64,000 nucleotides of DNA, from contig NC_018479.1 in the NCBI RefSeq assembly GCF_000277815.2, positions 124,001-188,000 of the forward strand, in the 5' to 3' direction. This DNA is from Encephalitozoon hellem ATCC 50504. Lineage: Eukaryota > Microsporidia > Unikaryonidae. The translations under genes and the position numbers were made by a program. Below are positions 62,166-64,000 of the stretch, in pieces; position 1 is the stretch's first letter; each line of letters opens with the position of its first letter. The notes under the pieces are model-generated. The model worked only from the letters and a program-made list of their open reading frames with translations. It was not told the DNA's origin and searched no databases.

Positions 62166-63647
62166 TTAGGCCCCCTGGTAAAGCTTCAGGATGTTATTTC
62201 TCAGGCTTTCGTCATCCCCCGTGTACTTCTTGTTCCTTAGAGCATCTTCGACAGCATTCTCGATATCGCCGGCAAGTCTTTCACCAAGCTCCTTGGGAAG
62301 GCGATACCTCCCCTGGCTTTCGATGTTCTTGTCGAGAAACAGAGTGATGTCCTCTTCCTTTCTCCTCGAAATCTCCTTTTTCCATACACCCAGAATGTCT
62401 TCGAGATTCACCTCAATCATCTTCTCTATTGGAATCCCTTCAATGCTCTTCAGATAATTACGAAACACATAGACATTGTTTATGGTATAGACAGACTTTG
62501 AAATTCCCCTCAGAGTCTCTGCCAAAACCAATATCTTTTCAACTGTCCTGGCACTGAACTTCTCAAAGATGTCTTGGGAAGTCTCCAGCCCAAAGTCCCT
62601 TCCATACTCCGATGCAAAAACCTCAGAGACATCCCTGTGGTCATAGAAGGCATCCAGAGCCTCCTTCATCTTTAAGCACAGCTTTTCTGTGCCCTGGTTT
62701 TTGTCGGGCTCCATCAGCATGTCTAGGTCCTCGAAGTACCTAAGAATGCTGTTGCACATAATCTTGTGTATGCTGTCCTTAAACACATAAAGCTCCTCCA
62801 CTACCTGGATTCTCTTGTCACCAGAGTAGTTGAGCTGATTGTTCAGCATTATCAGAAATTGCACATTGAAGATGTCCTCCTCCTTCTCCATCTTCATAAG
62901 GTTGTCCGCTATCACTCTCTTCAGTCCAATCATAAACATTTTTAGCAGCCCGATATTCGTAACCTCGGAGTTCTCTTCCCCAAGTATGCTGTTGTTCATT
63001 TTGATAATATCCAGCAGAAACTTGTCTAGGTTGGTTGTTCTCTCCAGCAGCGTCTTCACGTTTGTTCCAATGTCGTCAAACCCTAGCATGGAGTAAACTG
63101 TGTCCGTGTACTTGCTAATAAATCTTCTTTTGTTGCAGCTCGAAAGAAGGAAGGTTGCAAACTCTCGGAACTCAGGCTTGTATTCGCCAGACCTTCTCAG
63201 CGACACAAAGAATGACTCGGAAATCCCATCCATCGTCTTTTCAACAAACTCGTTCAGGGAATTGATCTCGACACCTACAATCCTGACACCCTCATACTCC
63301 TTGAGTACATTTCCCATGTCAACAAGCGTCCTAGCAGATTCCATTGTTTTCTTCTCAAGGAGCATTTTCAGGTCCCGAGGAAGAAACCTTTTTTCAGACT
63401 CTCCAAATACTTCGTTTATCTTCGACTTCTCTTCCTCTATTACTTCCTTCGTCGATATAAATGTGTTGTAGAATGCCAGGAGCTTGCTGATGTTTCTCTT
63501 TGGATTTATGTAGGGCCTGAATCCATCAATAGCATTTAGCTGGAGTCTTTCAATCAGTGAACTCAGCGTGTTGGCCTGCGTCTCTATTTCCCTCGAAATC
63601 TCAGCACACTTCTTAAGCTTGTGCAGAATATTTGGACTTTCAGGCAT
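62166..63647 (-). CDS. EXO70: Exocyst subunit EXO70-like
   Basis: Exocyst component that binds plasma-membrane phosphoinositides and Rho GTPases, 493 residues, all helical. The N-terminal pattern (TLSSLIERLQ then IDGFRPYINPKRNISKLLAFYNTF) matches the Exo70 start with its I.PI..PT block. VYTINNVYVFRNYLK matches the late FLxNNxxYI helix, followed by WKKEISRR. The length is somewhat below yeast Exo70 (623). Similar helical tethers make the call less than certain. The start is ATG at 63647 with AGCCCATAGGA. It converges with the HECT gene, 28 bp between stops. VPS53, also here, shows that several tethering complexes persist. Confidence 0.68.
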   Translation of the reverse strand: MPESPNILHKLKKCAEISREIETQANTLSSLIERLQLNAIDGFRPYINPKRNISKLLAFYNTFISTKEVIEEEKSKINEVFGESEKRFLPRDLKMLLEKKTMESARTLVDMGNVLKEYEGVRIVGVEINSLNEFVEKTMDGISESFFVSLRRSGEYKPEFREFATFLLSSCNKRRFISKYTDTVYSMLGFDDIGTNVKTLLERTTNLDKFLLDIIKMNNSILGEENSEVTNIGLLKMFMIGLKRVIADNLMKMEKEEDIFNVQFLIMLNNQLNYSGDKRIQVVEELYVFKDSIHKIMCNSILRYFEDLDMLMEPDKNQGTEKLCLKMKEALDAFYDHRDVSEVFASEYGRDFGLETSQDIFEKFSARTVEKILVLAETLRGISKSVYTINNVYVFRNYLKSIEGIPIEKMIEVNLEDILGVWKKEISRRKEEDITLFLDKNIESQGRYRLPKELGERLAGDIENAVEDALRNKKYTGDDESLRNNILKLYQGA

Positions 63648-63775
63648 TCCTATGGGCTATTAGTGCAATAAATTCGGGAGACTTCCTTTCGGTATCATTG
63701 GTAAAGGCCAAACAAAACACCAATCATCACGCACTTCCTTTATTATTGCCTTCAAGATTCGATCCCCTATCGGTA

Positions 63776-64000
63776 ATGGTGGACTTCAGCACTTCCAGAA
63801 AGACACTGCTCTCGGGATTCATACTGCTGGCATACTCGGACATCCTTAACAACCGAACATACGACCTTGTTGGAGTGGACCAGGGATACACAACTTTCAA
63901 GGGCTATCACTACAATTCTGAGAAAGACATGTATGACGAGGTGTTCAGCTATAAGCACAAAGAGAAAATTCATCTGGTTATTCCAGGCGACTTTACAGGG
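63776..64000 (+). CDS. Start of a putative secreted or membrane protein (cut by right edge)
   Basis: An ATG at 63776 (GATCCCCTATCGGTAATG, with the CCC motif) opens 75 codons without a stop to the window end. The protein begins MVDFSTSRKTLLSGFILLAYSD, noted here as a basic N-terminus with a hydrophobic core at about 10-20. It is followed by a hydrophilic, tyrosine-rich stretch (GYTTFKGYHYN). A signal peptide or membrane anchor is likely. I do not recognise the family. It is divergent from EXO70 with 128 bp between starts. Confidence 0.72.
   Translation, partial: MVDFSTSRKTLLSGFILLAYSDILNNRTYDLVGVDQGYTTFKGYHYNSEKDMYDEVFSYKHKEKIHLVIPGDFTG

Noticed and set aside
1..64000. CRISPR arrays, insertion sequences, transposon relics, viral genes, telomeric or rDNA repeats
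   Set aside because: None seen: no arrays of repeats, no transposase or integrase frames, no rRNA; the window is a chromosome-interior housekeeping region.

Overview
The window reads as a stretch of nuclear chromosome from a microsporidian of the Encephalitozoon type. It is eukaryotic: kinesin, TAF6, ORC2, ISWI, anaphase-promoting complex, importin beta and Sec7 are all recognisable. It is nevertheless packed almost like a bacterial genome. I count about 45 protein genes, one tRNA and one SRP RNA in 64 kb. Intergenic gaps are mostly 10 to 180 bp, proteins are usually shorter than their yeast or human relatives, and AATAAA-like signals often overlap or follow stop codons. I see no mobile elements, CRISPR arrays or tandem gene families. 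Species is not assigned.

Start-codon choice relies on two things: family N-termini, and a short C-rich motif (CCC) within about 20 nt upstream of ATG. I find this motif at roughly 30 of the 45 starts, which agrees with the known short-leader organisation of Encephalitozoon genes. Several longer frames begin at GTG or TTG, or run into a neighbour; for these I moved the start to the first plausible ATG with this motif (for example the RhoGEF, TAF6, INTS11-like, RRP4, ABC transporter and FCP/SCP phosphatase genes).

Layout. 1-7.7 kb: RPL27A with a 27-bp intron directly after its ATG, a kinesin, a small membrane protein, a FYR-domain protein, a CLASP-like protein, the SRP RNA gene, V-ATPase subunit B, a tiny RPB12 gene and a Nup50-like protein. 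7.7-16 kb: independent phosphoglycerate mutase, ribosomal P1, DNA polymerase alpha B subunit, ING-type PHD protein, tail-anchored J protein, poly(A)-binding protein, tRNA-Ala(CGC), TAF6 and ORC2. 16-29 kb: Sec7 ARF-GEF, Dbl-type RhoGEF, a small SNARE, APC1, XPA/Rad14, UFD1, VPS53 and casein kinase II beta. 29-45 kb: DNA polymerase epsilon, an unknown protein, an Atm1-like ABC half-transporter, importin beta, a PTEN-like/FH2 formin, a lysophospholipid acyltransferase, an FCP/SCP phosphatase and a PP2A-family phosphatase. 45-64 kb: CIA2, RPL44, RAD6, ISWI, ERCC1/Rad10, RRP4, an INTS11-type nuclease, an Msy-type MscS channel, an inositol polyphosphate 5-phosphatase, a 2,407-residue HECT ligase, EXO70 and the start of a putative secreted protein.

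Together this is a housekeeping block: replication (POL2, POL12, ORC2), nucleotide excision repair (XPA, ERCC1), transcription and chromatin (TAF6, RPB12, ISWI, ING, FYR), RNA processing (RRP4, INTS11-like, PABP), ubiquitin (RAD6, UFD1, HECT, APC1), trafficking and membranes (SRP RNA, Sec7, SNARE, VPS53, EXO70) and cytoskeleton (kinesin, CLASP, formin, RhoGEF). The mitosome-linked iron-sulfur route is represented by an Atm1-like transporter and CIA2. The most interesting items are the formin with a dead PTEN-like module, the INTS11-type nuclease, the micro-intron of RPL27A, and the genes that simple ORF calling misses (SRP RNA, RPB12, tRNA, the edge genes).
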